Assembly: GCF_030694375.1 (NCBI RefSeq)
Contig: NZ_JAUXYL010000013.1
Coordinates: 1-62,365 of the forward strand
Source: Algoriphagus sp.
GTDB lineage: Bacteria > Bacteroidota > Bacteroidia > Cytophagales > Cyclobacteriaceae
Direction: 5' to 3'
Length of the DNA: 62,365 nucleotides
Below the pieces are notes generated by a model. The model was not told the DNA's origin. It worked only from the letters and a program-made list of their open reading frames with translations, and made no database searches. The position numbers and the translations under genes were made by a program. This document shows positions 29,009-38,175 of the stretch, piece after piece. Positions within the stretch are counted from its first letter, which is position 1. Each line of letters opens with the position of its first letter.

Positions 29009-29143
29009 TTACTGGTTCAGCCTTTGGGAAATCTGCCCATCCGGTGAATTGCCTCTACCAAAATAAAGGATGTCGAAATTACCATTCGAACGCGCCACTG
29101 CGAACAGATGTGGGCCGTGTACAGTGATTTTGATTATCGGCTA
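29009..29143 (-). pseudogene. Short coding fragment without a start
   Basis: On the minus strand a frame reads ...TVHGPHLFAVARSNGNF, then DILYFGRGNSPDGQISQRLN and ends at a stop at 29009-29011. It has protein-like composition but no start codon and no room for one; the frame is closed upstream by a stop. It may be part of the same decayed island as the methyltransferase tail. I do not recognise the family. Apart from this fragment I see nothing in 28979-29281. Confidence 0.35.
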
Positions 29144-29281
29144 CTTTTCAAGTTAATTCTTGATCTACTGGCAGAATTGCGGATAAACTTAAATCAGAAT
29201 TTGATATTGAGAGGAATATTCAAATTATAACATCTGTGAAGTCGTAAAAAATCACGCGTTGTAGATTGAAAAAAAATCAAT

Positions 29282-29647
29282 TCATCCCATTTTGATCAAG
29301 TGAGCGGAAACCAACTTCCATTCCCCTTCCTTTTCCACCCACACGTCAATGAAAGTTAAAACCTCATTGAATTCAACATCCTGGAGTTTGATGTTAAAAA
29401 AACCTTCCCCCTGAACCACAGTCGTGTTTCCATAGGACCTTGCTAGGATTTTATGCATTTCAACACCTCGGAAAACAGTCTCCTGTGACTTTAATTTTTC
29501 CATAAGCTCAGGCTTGGTAGCTACACTGCCATCAGGAAAGAAAATGAGTCCCCGCCCGTCAAAGAGTGAATAAAATGTCTCCAGATCAAATTCCAGCAGG
29601 CTGGAAAATTTTTCTTCAGACAGGGAAATAACATTCGATTCCATCAT
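29282..29647 (-). CDS. SnoaL-like/DUF4440 cytoplasmic protein
   Basis: 121 residues without a signal peptide. NTF2-like fold signatures: LETFYSLFDGRGLIFFPDG near 20, TTVVQGEGFF near 76 and FIDVWVEKEGEWKLVSAHL near 99. Intact counterpart of the pseudogene at 5258-5621. Role unknown; relatives include small isomerases, cyclases and binding proteins. Confidence 0.8.
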   Translation of the reverse strand: MMESNVISLSEEKFSSLLEFDLETFYSLFDGRGLIFFPDGSVATKPELMEKLKSQETVFRGVEMHKILARSYGNTTVVQGEGFFNIKLQDVEFNEVLTFIDVWVEKEGEWKLVSAHLIKMG

Positions 29648-30001
29648 TAAAGTATCTTAGGGAATGGTTTAAGACGTGAAATTAAGGACTCATACAGGCA
29701 GTTTTTTATTCCCAGATTCAGTTACCAAATATTCGGCCGAAAAATGTAAACCAGGTGCTTAAAAGCGTGCAGTTTGAATTCAAAAAATTCAGCTCACCCA
29801 AAAGACTTCGCCTTCTCAAGGTGATAAGTTAAAAATCCCTCAGCCGATTTTCAGTTCAAATGTAAAAATCATGTTTTCCCAAGGCGTGAACTTTTGTTAA
29901 ATGAATGGCAAAATCAGGTAAAACCCCTACATCATTCTTCTACATTTGAATCTAAAGTGACTTCCGTTCGTTGTTCAGAAGTAAGCAAAAGGTAAAAAAA
30001 A
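29648..30001. other. Intergenic region, nothing recognised
   Basis: 354 bases between divergent genes. AT-rich, expected to hold promoters for both; I see no RNA gene, repeat or small coding region that I can support. Confidence 0.5.
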
Positions 30002-32995
30002 ATGAAGAAAGCGGTACTTATTCTCCTGGGTGTATTTGTGTTTTTGATAGCGGCAGCACTGGCTATACCTTTTTTATTCAAGGACAAAATTATCGCAAGA
30101 GTCAATAAAGAGCTCGATCAGGCCTTAAACGCCAAAATCTACTATGATCCTGGTCAGGTTTCACTGAGCCTTTTCCGCCATTTTCCCAATGTCAGTGCCG
30201 GACTAGGCGATTTCGGGATCGTGGGCTTGGAGCCTTTCGAAAGTGACACTTTGGTCCATGCCGATGAACTGACTATGGACTTTAATCTCAGATCTGTCCT
30301 TTTCGACGATTTCCCCACTCTTACCGGACTTCATCTCAACGGAGGGGAGCTTTACATCAAAGTTTTAGAGGATGGCCGTGCCAACTACGACATCACCAAG
30401 GAGTCAACGACAACAGAACCTGAAGCCGAAAGCAATTTTAAGTTGGGAATAGAGCTTCTGGAAGTTAGCGGGGTCAATCTGATTTACGACGACCGCTCTC
30501 AGAAATTAGTCATGGCTTTGGCCGATATTGAGGCCAAAGGCAGCGGTCTGTTTGCACTGGATGTCTATGACTTGCCATTACAGCTGAGTGCCACGATTGC
30601 AGATGTCAATTACGGAGGAGTGCACTACATGAGCAATAAAAAGTTTAAAGGAGAGACACTACTCCAAGTTGATCTGGAGCAGATGAAGTTTACCCTGGCA
30701 GAGGGACGGTTTGCGCTCAATGACTTTCTGTTTGACCTGAGCGGAGTCATCGGCCTTCCTGAGGATGGAATTGCACTGGACCTTGCTTTTGAAAGCAGGG
30801 AGACGGATTTCAAAAACATTCTTTCGCTTGTTCCGGGCATTTACACTGAAAATTTTTCCACCCTCAAGACCTCCGGATCGCTTGCGTTTGAAGGGTTTGT
30901 GAAAGGCCTTTATGGAGAGAATGTTTTCCCCGTATTCGATATCAAACTGGAAGTCAAAGACGGTATGTTTCAATATCCCGATCTACCGCTTCCCGTCAAG
31001 GATGTAAACCTGAAATTTCAGGCGAAAAATGAAACTACCAACCTTGACAACACGACAGTTTCCATTCCAGTATTTTCCATGAATCTGGGTTCCAATCCCC
31101 TATCCGGCAATTTCTTCGTTGCAAATCTTCGTGACTATGACATGGAAGGAAAATTGACAGGAAAACTGAACCTGAAAGAACTCACTTCCATTTTCCCGAT
31201 CGATAAAACCCAACTTGCAGGAATGCTCGACTTCAACGCAAGCGCAAAAGGCCGCTATGACTCCGCTGCAAAGGTCCTTCCAAGCATGGATATCCGTCTG
31301 AGTCTGGAAAATGGATTTGTGCAAAACACCGATTATCCTGTTCCCCTGGAAAAACTTCACGCCAAAGCCACCATTCAAAATCAAACCGGCTCCATGCGGG
31401 ATTTCTTCGTGGACGTCAGTTCATTTGGATTTAACCTGGAGGGAGAAGAAATCGAGGGAAATCTGAAACTAAACGATTTCGAAGCACTCAACTGGAACGG
31501 CGCTGTGGAAGGTGCGGTAGATTTGAAGAAGCTGACAGCTATCTTCCCGATTACTGACACCAAACTGGAAGGACTCATCAAAGCTGATCTCAAAACCACT
31601 GGTTCCTATGCCGACGTGGAAAAAGAGCGCTATGACCGATTGCTGGCTTCAGGGACAATAGACATCCGGAATCTTTACTACGAATCAAAAGATTATCCGC
31701 AGGGAGTACGAATCCTTGAATCTCACGCAGATTTCAACCCGCAGCGGGCCAACCTGACCCAATTCAAATCCCAACTCGGAAAAAGTCCGCTTGAAGCCAG
31801 CGGCTACCTCTCCAATTACATGGATTATCTGCTTTCCGACAAAGGAGTATTGAAAGGCCAACTCAGCCTGAACAGCTCCAGATTTGATCTGAATGAGTGG
31901 ATGAGCAGCACTCCCGCAGACACTTCCAGTACGGAGATGGAGGTAATCCCATTGCCAGGGAACATCGATTTCACCATGACTTTGGCTGCCGACGAGGTGA
32001 TTTATGAAAAACTCAACTTGAAAGAAGTCAGAGGAAATATGACCCTGAGAAACGGGGTACTTCAATTTTCCGAGACAGGAATGAAAACCATGGATGGGCG
32101 GATAAAACTTACCGGGAACTATGACCCGAGAAATCTGGCCGCGCCGATCTTTGACTTCAACATGGATATTTCAGAACTGAGCATCGCCAAAGCCTTCGAA
32201 AGTCTTGAAACTGTCAAAGCTTTCGCTCCCATCGCCCGGGACATCACCGGAAAGGTGAATACCAACATCAGTTTCTCCGGTTTGTTGGGTCAAAATATGA
32301 TGCCTGTCCTCTCTTCCATCGATGTCAGAGGAATCCTGAAAGTGGCTGAGGCGGCACTCAGAGACAGTAAAATACTGGAAGCGGTCACAAGCCTGACACG
32401 ACTCAAAGACGGCAATACACTAAGCTTAAAAAACATTGCGATCCCCATAGTGATCGAAAACGGAAGAATGGAAGTCAAACCCTTCGACCTGCGTCTTTGG
32501 GATTACCAAACTACTATTCAGGGCAGCGCGGGTTTTGACGGATCGATCAGTTACCTGTTGAATATGCAGGTACCTGCCGGACAATTCGGTGCTCAGGCAA
32601 ATTCCATTTTGGCGACCATCTCCGGTACAGAAGCAAGCACATCGACGTTAATTCCGATTGCTCTCAACCTATCGGGAACCTACAATCAGCCTAAAATCAG
32701 TCTTGCGGGGGGCAACAGCATAGAGAATTTACTGACCAATGCATTGAAATCCCGATTTGATTCAGAGAAGGACAATCTGCAGGCTAAGGCTACCGCGGAA
32801 TTCCAAGCTGCCCAGGACAGCATCAAGCAGGAGATCAAATTGAAAGCAGAAGTGGTCCAGGATAGCGTCAAGAAGGAGCTGGAGAAAAAGGTAAATCAGT
32901 CTACCGGAAAAGCAGTGGATGAAGCAAAAACGCTACTGAAGGGCTTGATTGTAAAGCCAAAAGCTAAACCTGACACGACAAAGATCAACAACTAG
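30002..32995 (+). CDS. AsmA-like envelope protein
   Basis: 997 residues. One N-terminal membrane helix (AVLILLGVFVFLIAAALAIPF) followed by a long beta-rich periplasmic domain with AsmA features: VSLSLFRHFPNVSAGL near 53, repeated LKELTSIFPIDKT-type units (about 395 and 520) and an AsmA C-terminal region (about 600-880, with GNYDPRNLAAPIFDFNMDI). The tail (about 920-985) is highly charged and probably a coiled coil. AsmA-type proteins are implicated in lipid transport or outer-membrane assembly. Transcribed alone. A weak hairpin (33026-33045) follows it. Confidence 0.9.
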   Translation: MKKAVLILLGVFVFLIAAALAIPFLFKDKIIARVNKELDQALNAKIYYDPGQVSLSLFRHFPNVSAGLGDFGIVGLEPFESDTLVHADELTMDFNLRSVLFDDFPTLTGLHLNGGELYIKVLEDGRANYDITKESTTTEPEAESNFKLGIELLEVSGVNLIYDDRSQKLVMALADIEAKGSGLFALDVYDLPLQLSATIADVNYGGVHYMSNKKFKGETLLQVDLEQMKFTLAEGRFALNDFLFDLSGVIGLPEDGIALDLAFESRETDFKNILSLVPGIYTENFSTLKTSGSLAFEGFVKGLYGENVFPVFDIKLEVKDGMFQYPDLPLPVKDVNLKFQAKNETTNLDNTTVSIPVFSMNLGSNPLSGNFFVANLRDYDMEGKLTGKLNLKELTSIFPIDKTQLAGMLDFNASAKGRYDSAAKVLPSMDIRLSLENGFVQNTDYPVPLEKLHAKATIQNQTGSMRDFFVDVSSFGFNLEGEEIEGNLKLNDFEALNWNGAVEGAVDLKKLTAIFPITDTKLEGLIKADLKTTGSYADVEKERYDRLLASGTIDIRNLYYESKDYPQGVRILESHADFNPQRANLTQFKSQLGKSPLEASGYLSNYMDYLLSDKGVLKGQLSLNSSRFDLNEWMSSTPADTSSTEMEVIPLPGNIDFTMTLAADEVIYEKLNLKEVRGNMTLRNGVLQFSETGMKTMDGRIKLTGNYDPRNLAAPIFDFNMDISELSIAKAFESLETVKAFAPIARDITGKVNTNISFSGLLGQNMMPVLSSIDVRGILKVAEAALRDSKILEAVTSLTRLKDGNTLSLKNIAIPIVIENGRMEVKPFDLRLWDYQTTIQGSAGFDGSISYLLNMQVPAGQFGAQANSILATISGTEASTSTLIPIALNLSGTYNQPKISLAGGNSIENLLTNALKSRFDSEKDNLQAKATAEFQAAQDSIKQEIKLKAEVVQDSVKKELEKKVNQSTGKAVDEAKTLLKGLIVKPKAKPDTTKINN

Positions 32996-33395
32996 GAACC
33001 ATATTGGCCTCGAAAATTCCGAAACCCTGCCAGCTGTTGGGCAGGAATGAAATGATTTTTTTTACCGAAAAGGAAAATGAGAGTAGTTAATCGACCTTCA
33101 ATAGAACGAGTGAGAGCATAGCTAATAATCTCTGCGGTCTCTGCGCCTGCGGTGATTTTTTACCCCTTTTTTCACCGCAAAGGAAAAAGAGAGGGACTAA
33201 TCAATCCCCAAGAAGTTTGATCCAGTCGCTGTCGCTCTGATTGAGGACGCAAAGGTGGCCGGTTTCAAACCTTTAAAGGAACTCCTGAAAATCCGCGAAG
33301 ATCAGCGTCTTTTTCCGCGTATATCTGCGGGAAACTCTTGGTGTATTTATCAAAAACTTTGGGCCTTAGGGCCTTTGTGGCAAATATTCTTCCCC
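32996..33395. repeat. Repeat-rich intergenic region downstream of the AsmA gene
   Basis: Holds a small hairpin CCTGCC/GGCAGG at 33026-33045 followed after ten bases by a T-run, and stretches of 'tctgcggtctctgcgcctgcggtga' style (given here only in part) common in intergenic repeats. Bases 33174-33255 are similar, in the same orientation, to 35042-35125 on the other side of the pyruvate kinase gene (shared blocks: GGAAAAAGAG, TAATCAATCC, TCGCTCTGAT, GCAAA). No gene supported. Confidence 0.6.
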
Positions 33396-34859
33396 TTAGA
33401 ATTTCTCTCCAAAAAAATCCGCAGCGATCTTCAAAGGCCGGAATACCAGTCGGTTTTTGATGCGAAGGGCAGCACTCCGCTGAGAAATATCACGAAGTGT
33501 CTTTAAGACCTCCAGCGTGTGTTTGCCTTTGTTGATCATGATGCATTCGGCCCTTGAGGCATGGCCTGCATCAGTAACCTCAGCACGCGTAGCCACGCCC
33601 GATTTATGCAGATTTTCCAGCACCTGAGTGGCCCAGATTACCGGAACATGTGCCGCTTCGCAAAGCCACAAAATCTCATCCTGAATCTCCACCAATCGCT
33701 CAAAGCCGATCTCCACGGCCAAGTCTCCACGCGCAATCATCACTCCAAAATCAGCGTCTTTCATTCCTTCCAACAGTAAGGAAGGCAGATTTTTGACTGC
33801 TTCATGTGTTTCGATTTTGAGGATAATAAAAGGGATATCAGCCACTATCTCCTTCAAAGCGGCCCGCAAATCAGCAATATCCCGACTGGATCTTACAAAA
33901 GAAAACCCTACTGTATCCGCATTCGCACAGACAAAAGGAAGACACTTTTTATCAAAATCCGTAAGCGAAGAAATCTGTAGGGAACAATCCGGAAAATTGA
34001 TTCCTTTTTCAGCTTTAATAAATGGTTTTTTGGAAGAAATACGCTCAATCTTTAGCAAAGCTTTGTCCTTATCAACCTTCTGCACCAAGCCCAGAATTAA
34101 TCCGTCATCGATAAAAACCCGATCTCCAATCTTCAAACCAGCGATTACTCCAGATTCATTGGGGCTAATCACAATTTCTTTGGACTTAAACCCTTTGGCC
34201 GAATCACTCAGCCAAATCGTCTCTCCGATTTTTATCTCTACCCGCCCTTTGTCTTTCCCTTTTGTCAGCAGTTTGGTTCTGATTTTTGGCCCTGCGAGAT
34301 CCACGTGAATTTTGCAGGGGAGGCCCGTAATTTTACTTGCCAGACGGATTTTGTCCACCATTTCCTGCCAAACAGATTCATCATCGTGTGCGCAATTGAT
34401 CCGTGCAGTGCTCATTCCCTTTTTCAAAAGCTTCGGAATCAGATCTTTTTCTGCTAAAAATGCCGAGTCAAATGTCACCATTATGGAAGCAGGCCAATTT
34501 TCCGGCTTTGGCCCAAAAAGCTGATGACTACTTTCTTCGATTTTTTTACTCCCAAAATCTGTCGTGCAGGAGTCCAGTTTCTCAAACTTCTCACCCAAAT
34601 GCTGGAGTGTCATTTCTATTTGCCGCTGCGTATGGCTTTCACAACTCGCCAAAGAAGAAAGTCCATTTTCATGAAGCATGATCTGAAGTTCTCGAACGTC
34701 TGTTTTGCGGAGAATCAGATACTTTAAAAAATTGATTGCTGATGTGCGGTTATGTGGAGGAATATCGGCAAGCAAGCCTGCAAACTCCTCTTCCACCCGA
34801 TTCATCGATTGACGAAGGGAGCTCAATTGCATTTTCATTTGGTTTATCGAATCGAGCAT
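33396..34859 (-). CDS. Atypical pyruvate kinase
   Basis: 487 residues. Pyruvate kinase transfers phosphate from PEP to ADP. The barrel is recognisable from about residue 125: STARINCAHDDESVW, KIHVDLAGPKIRTKL near 183, FIILKIETHEAVKNL near 342 (catalytic Lys), VMIARGDLAVEIGFERL near 372 (metal-binding Glu/Asp region) and PVIWATQVLENLHKSG near 404 with TRAEVTDAGHASRAECIM. A ~115-residue helical N-terminal extension is present and the usual C-terminal allosteric domain (PK_C) is missing. Some core motifs deviate (INCAHD for NFSHG). It may be a specialised or regulatory kinase rather than the main glycolytic enzyme. Transcribed alone between repeat regions. Confidence 0.87.
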   Translation of the reverse strand: MLDSINQMKMQLSSLRQSMNRVEEEFAGLLADIPPHNRTSAINFLKYLILRKTDVRELQIMLHENGLSSLASCESHTQRQIEMTLQHLGEKFEKLDSCTTDFGSKKIEESSHQLFGPKPENWPASIMVTFDSAFLAEKDLIPKLLKKGMSTARINCAHDDESVWQEMVDKIRLASKITGLPCKIHVDLAGPKIRTKLLTKGKDKGRVEIKIGETIWLSDSAKGFKSKEIVISPNESGVIAGLKIGDRVFIDDGLILGLVQKVDKDKALLKIERISSKKPFIKAEKGINFPDCSLQISSLTDFDKKCLPFVCANADTVGFSFVRSSRDIADLRAALKEIVADIPFIILKIETHEAVKNLPSLLLEGMKDADFGVMIARGDLAVEIGFERLVEIQDEILWLCEAAHVPVIWATQVLENLHKSGVATRAEVTDAGHASRAECIMINKGKHTLEVLKTLRDISQRSAALRIKNRLVFRPLKIAADFFGEKF

Positions 34860-35246
34860 TAGTCTGGTAGATTTTCGGCAAGTTCCATATTCTTTCGCTT
34901 ATCCATTCTAAAAATTTGAATCTAAGAACACAATTTTTCAATGTGTTTAATACGCTTAAAACTTGCTGCTGCGGTGACTACGCGTCAAAAACTTTCTGTG
35001 CACCCCAGCTACGGCAGACAGGTCTGAGGTGAACTTTTTACTGCAACGGAAAAAGAGCACAAGTAATCAATCCTTCATAGGTTTAATCGAGTCATCATCG
35101 CTCTGATAGCGGATGCAAAAATGGAAGCGACAATCCTCAAGAGAACAAGTGAGGATGTAGGTGTTATTTTTTTTTTGGTATACCTGAAGCGAAAATATGC
35201 CTTGCTTCGTCATAGAGACATATTTGAAAACCTAATCCCAACATTT
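34860..35246. repeat. Repeat-containing intergenic region
   Basis: Contains a palindromic GCAGACAGGTCTGAGG-type segment near 35010-35027 and, at 35042-35125, a copy of the dispersed repeat seen at 33174-33255 (blocks GGAAAAAGAG, TAATCAATCC, TCGCTCTGAT, GATGCAAA). The frame of the next gene stays open back to 35121, but this part is repeat-derived and unlikely to be translated. Confidence 0.6.
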
Positions 35247-35975
35247 ATGAGTATCAGTTCAAACATTAAAGCCTTCACCCGCAAGGGATTGATGATGGCT
35301 TCAGGAATTCTTGCCAGCTCCCTTTTGCTTACGGGCTGTCTGGATAACCTCGACTCCCCCAGCTTGCCACCGGCAGCCTACGTCTCCATTTTTCAGGGAG
35401 CTCCGGAGGCACCAGCCATGGATATCTTTGCCAATCAAAACCGGGTCAATCAGACGCCTGTCGAGTATACACAGATTTTACCCTACAGTGCCTTTTACCC
35501 CGGCTCCCGAAACTTTCGTTTTTCGGCCTTCAACTCCGCTACTTCCCTACTGGAAAAAAGCTTTGTGCTGAAAGCAGATACGGTGTATTCTGTTTTTGTG
35601 GCAGATAAAGCTTCCGGGATCGATGCTATTTTGGTAAAAGATATCTGGAAGGAACCAAGCTCCGCAAAAGCGCAGCTACGCTTTGTTCACCTCTCTCCTG
35701 ACACGGAAAAAGTGTATTTGGAGCTGTCCGGAAGTAGTACTCCGCTGGTTTCAGAGTCTGAGTTCAAGTCTGTTTCTGAATTTAAGGAGTTGAATCCGGG
35801 TAACGTCACTCTGAAAGTGAAATCCAAGGCAACCGGCGAAACACTGATCCAATCCGGGACCTTGGATCTGAAAGGAAACCGGGTGTACTCACTGATTCTA
35901 AGAGGACTAAGCGCCGAAAGTACAGGTGGTAAAAAACTGGATATTCAGCTAATTACCAACTTTATCAACTATTAG
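35247..35975 (+). CDS. DUF4397 domain lipoprotein
   Basis: 242 residues from the Met at 35247; this start gives a lipoprotein signal ending LLLTGC near residue 31, whereas the Met at 35121 would put repeat sequence into the protein. DUF4397 features: AYVSIFQGAPEAPAMDIFAN near 45, LPYSAFYPGSRNFRF near 75 and LRFVHLSPDTEKVYLEL near 140. Such proteins are surface or periplasmic beta-sandwich lipoproteins of unknown function. A strong terminator follows at 36009. Confidence 0.85.
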   Translation: MSISSNIKAFTRKGLMMASGILASSLLLTGCLDNLDSPSLPPAAYVSIFQGAPEAPAMDIFANQNRVNQTPVEYTQILPYSAFYPGSRNFRFSAFNSATSLLEKSFVLKADTVYSVFVADKASGIDAILVKDIWKEPSSAKAQLRFVHLSPDTEKVYLELSGSSTPLVSESEFKSVSEFKELNPGNVTLKVKSKATGETLIQSGTLDLKGNRVYSLILRGLSAESTGGKKLDIQLITNFINY

Positions 35976-36008
35976 AATTTTAAAATACGCCTTATTTTTT
36001 TTGTTTTT

Positions 36009-36042
36009 CCCGAAGCTTGGGTGAGCTTCGGGAATTTTTTTT
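36009..36042 (+). terminator. Rho-independent terminator
   Basis: CCCGAAGCT, loop TGGGTG, AGCTTCGGG, then AA and nine Ts. Ends the DUF4397 transcript and insulates the CRISPR array from it. Confidence 0.9.
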
Positions 36043-36058
36043 TGTGATTTTAATCCGC

Positions 36059-36091
36059 AACTTTTCCAAAGTTTTAAACTTTGGAAAAGTT
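36059..36091. repeat. Perfect 16-bp inverted repeat beside the CRISPR array
   Basis: AACTTTTCCAAAGTTT, one T, then AAACTTTGGAAAAGTT. It ends 3 bases before the degenerate first CRISPR repeat. Palindromes of this kind are dispersed in Bacteroidota genomes; here it may mark the array boundary. Confidence 0.75.
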
Positions 36092-36093
36092 CT

Positions 36094-38001
36094 AAAATTA
36101 ATTTACCTCAAAATGTTAGTTTCCAGTGGAAATCACAGCTAGAACTTTTCTCCAATGTTTCGATTATTTGTTGTGAATTGCTTTCAAAATGTTAGTTTCC
36201 AGTGGAAATCACAGCCGAAAAGACACCCTGAAAAGTTGTACAATCGTTGTGAATTGCTTTCAAAATGTTAGTTTCCAGTGGAAATCACAGCTTCGAGGGA
36301 TTTAAAGAACTGAGTAACGGTGTTGTGAATTGCTTTCAAAATGTTAGTTTCCAGTGGAAATCACAGCTCCTTTTCAGCTACAAATCTGCTGACCAGGGTT
36401 GTGAATTGCTTTCAAAATGTTAGTTTCCAGTGGAAATCACAGCAATGATTTTGCGGCTATCATCCAGGACTTGTTGTGAATTGCTTTCAAAATGTTAGTT
36501 TCCAGTGGAAATCACAGCTTGTAAAAATCAAGGATGGACCACTAGTTAGTTGTGAATTGCTTTCAAAATGTTAGTTTCCAGTGGAAATCACAGCACGTTC
36601 CCAGTCTATTTCAATTGGTATTCTGTTGTGAATTGCTTTCAAAATGTTAGTTTCCAGTGGAAATCACAGCCGAATTATCGCTTAAATCCATCAAAGACAT
36701 GTTGTGAATTGCTTTCAAAATGTTAGTTTCCAGTGGAAATCACAGCGCTGATCTACAAAAAGCAATGGATCTGTCTGTTGTGAATTGCTTTCAAAATGTT
36801 AGTTTCCAGTGGAAATCACAGCAATTCGGTTTGATGCTCGACATCGAAGTACGTTGTGAATTGCTTTCAAAATGTTAGTTTCCAGTGGAAATCACAGCGG
36901 CCAGTTAAAAACTTTGTGGAACTAACTGGTTGTGAATTGCTTTCAAAATGTTAGTTTCCAGTGGAAATCACAGCATTTATGCAGCAGTAGTAAAAGCCAA
37001 GAAAGTTGTGAATTGCTTTCAAAATGTTAGTTTCCAGTGGAAATCACAGCACCAGGTCAGGGATGTGTATCCGGATCCAGGTTGTGAATTGCTTTCAAAA
37101 TGTTAGTTTCCAGTGGAAATCACAGCCTGAACATCGTCTCCCACGAAGACACCGGAGTTGTGAATTGCTTTCAAAATGTTAGTTTCCAGTGGAAATCACA
37201 GCCGCCGTCACAATTAATTATACCATCTACCTGTTGTGAATTGCTTTCAAAATGTTAGTTTCCAGTGGAAATCACAGCAAGAGATCAGCCGAATATCGAG
37301 AGGGTTGAGTTGTGAATTGCTTTCAAAATGTTAGTTTCCAGTGGAAATCACAGCGGTCAATGAGAACGAATTGCAGTTGGTTCCGTTGTGAATTGCTTTC
37401 AAAATGTTAGTTTCCAGTGGAAATCACAGCCGATGTCCTGGCAGCCACCGCATCTAACGCGTTGTGAATTGCTTTCAAAATGTTAGTTTCCAGTGGAAAT
37501 CACAGCAACAGCCTCAAAAGACTGGCTGGAGGGATTGTTGTGAATTGCTTTCAAAATGTTAGTTTCCAGTGGAAATCACAGCCAAACAGATTGAGCAGCT
37601 TGATGCCAATCTGTTGTGAATTGCTTTCAAAATGTTAGTTTCCAGTGGAAATCACAGCCCACAAAGAATCAAGTGGACCTTGCATTATGTTGTGAATTGC
37701 TTTCAAAATGTTAGTTTCCAGTGGAAATCACAGCCAGGCGAAACAGATACTTCGCATTCTTCTGTTGTGAATTGCTTTCAAAATGTTAGTTTCCAGTGGA
37801 AATCACAGCTCAATGTCTCCAAGCTTGGAGGAATCCTGAGTTGTGAATTGCTTTCAAAATGTTAGTTTCCAGTGGAAATCACAGCCAGAGCATCTTCTGA
37901 GTAGAAGGTTTTGCCGTTGTGAATTGCTTTCAAAATGTTAGTTTCCAGTGGAAATCACAGCTATAAAGAATTGCCTTATCCGCAGTATATAGTTGTGAAT
38001 T
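36094..38001 (+). CRISPR. Type II-C CRISPR array, part 1 (repeats 1-26, interrupted)
   Basis: Repeat unit of 46 bp, beginning GTTGTGAATTGC, with CAAAATGTTAG in the middle and ending GGAAATCACAGC. Repeat 1 (36094-36139) is degenerate over its first 16 bases; repeats 2-25 look identical; repeat 26 is cut after its first 10 bases by the IS element. There are 25 spacers, 30 bp each except 29 bp at 36444-36472 and 37735-37763. The plus-strand orientation of the pre-crRNA follows from complementarity with the tracrRNA at 49630. Open frames reading through the repeats are artefacts. Confidence 0.98.
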
Positions 38002-38015
38002 TGATAATCTCACCC

Positions 38016-38135
38016 CATACTGACCCACCCATTTCGGAGTAAACTGCCCCACCTGTTTCAGTCGATATTGACCCAGGCGTTTCAGTGCATACTGACCCAC
38101 CTATTTCAGTTGAAACTGACCCACCCTTCCGGTGA
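38016..38135 (+). repeat. Five 24-bp units at the IS left end (transposase-binding type)
   Basis: Units begin at 38016, 38040, 38064, 38088 and 38112; most hold ACTGACCCACC or a variant followed by TTTC. Multiple terminal repeats of this size are a hallmark of IS21-family ends, where IstA binds. The promoter for istA must lie here too. Confidence 0.8.
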
Positions 38136-38175
38136 TCTTTTCTTATTTCTTTTGAGCGACTAACTCAAAAGAACG

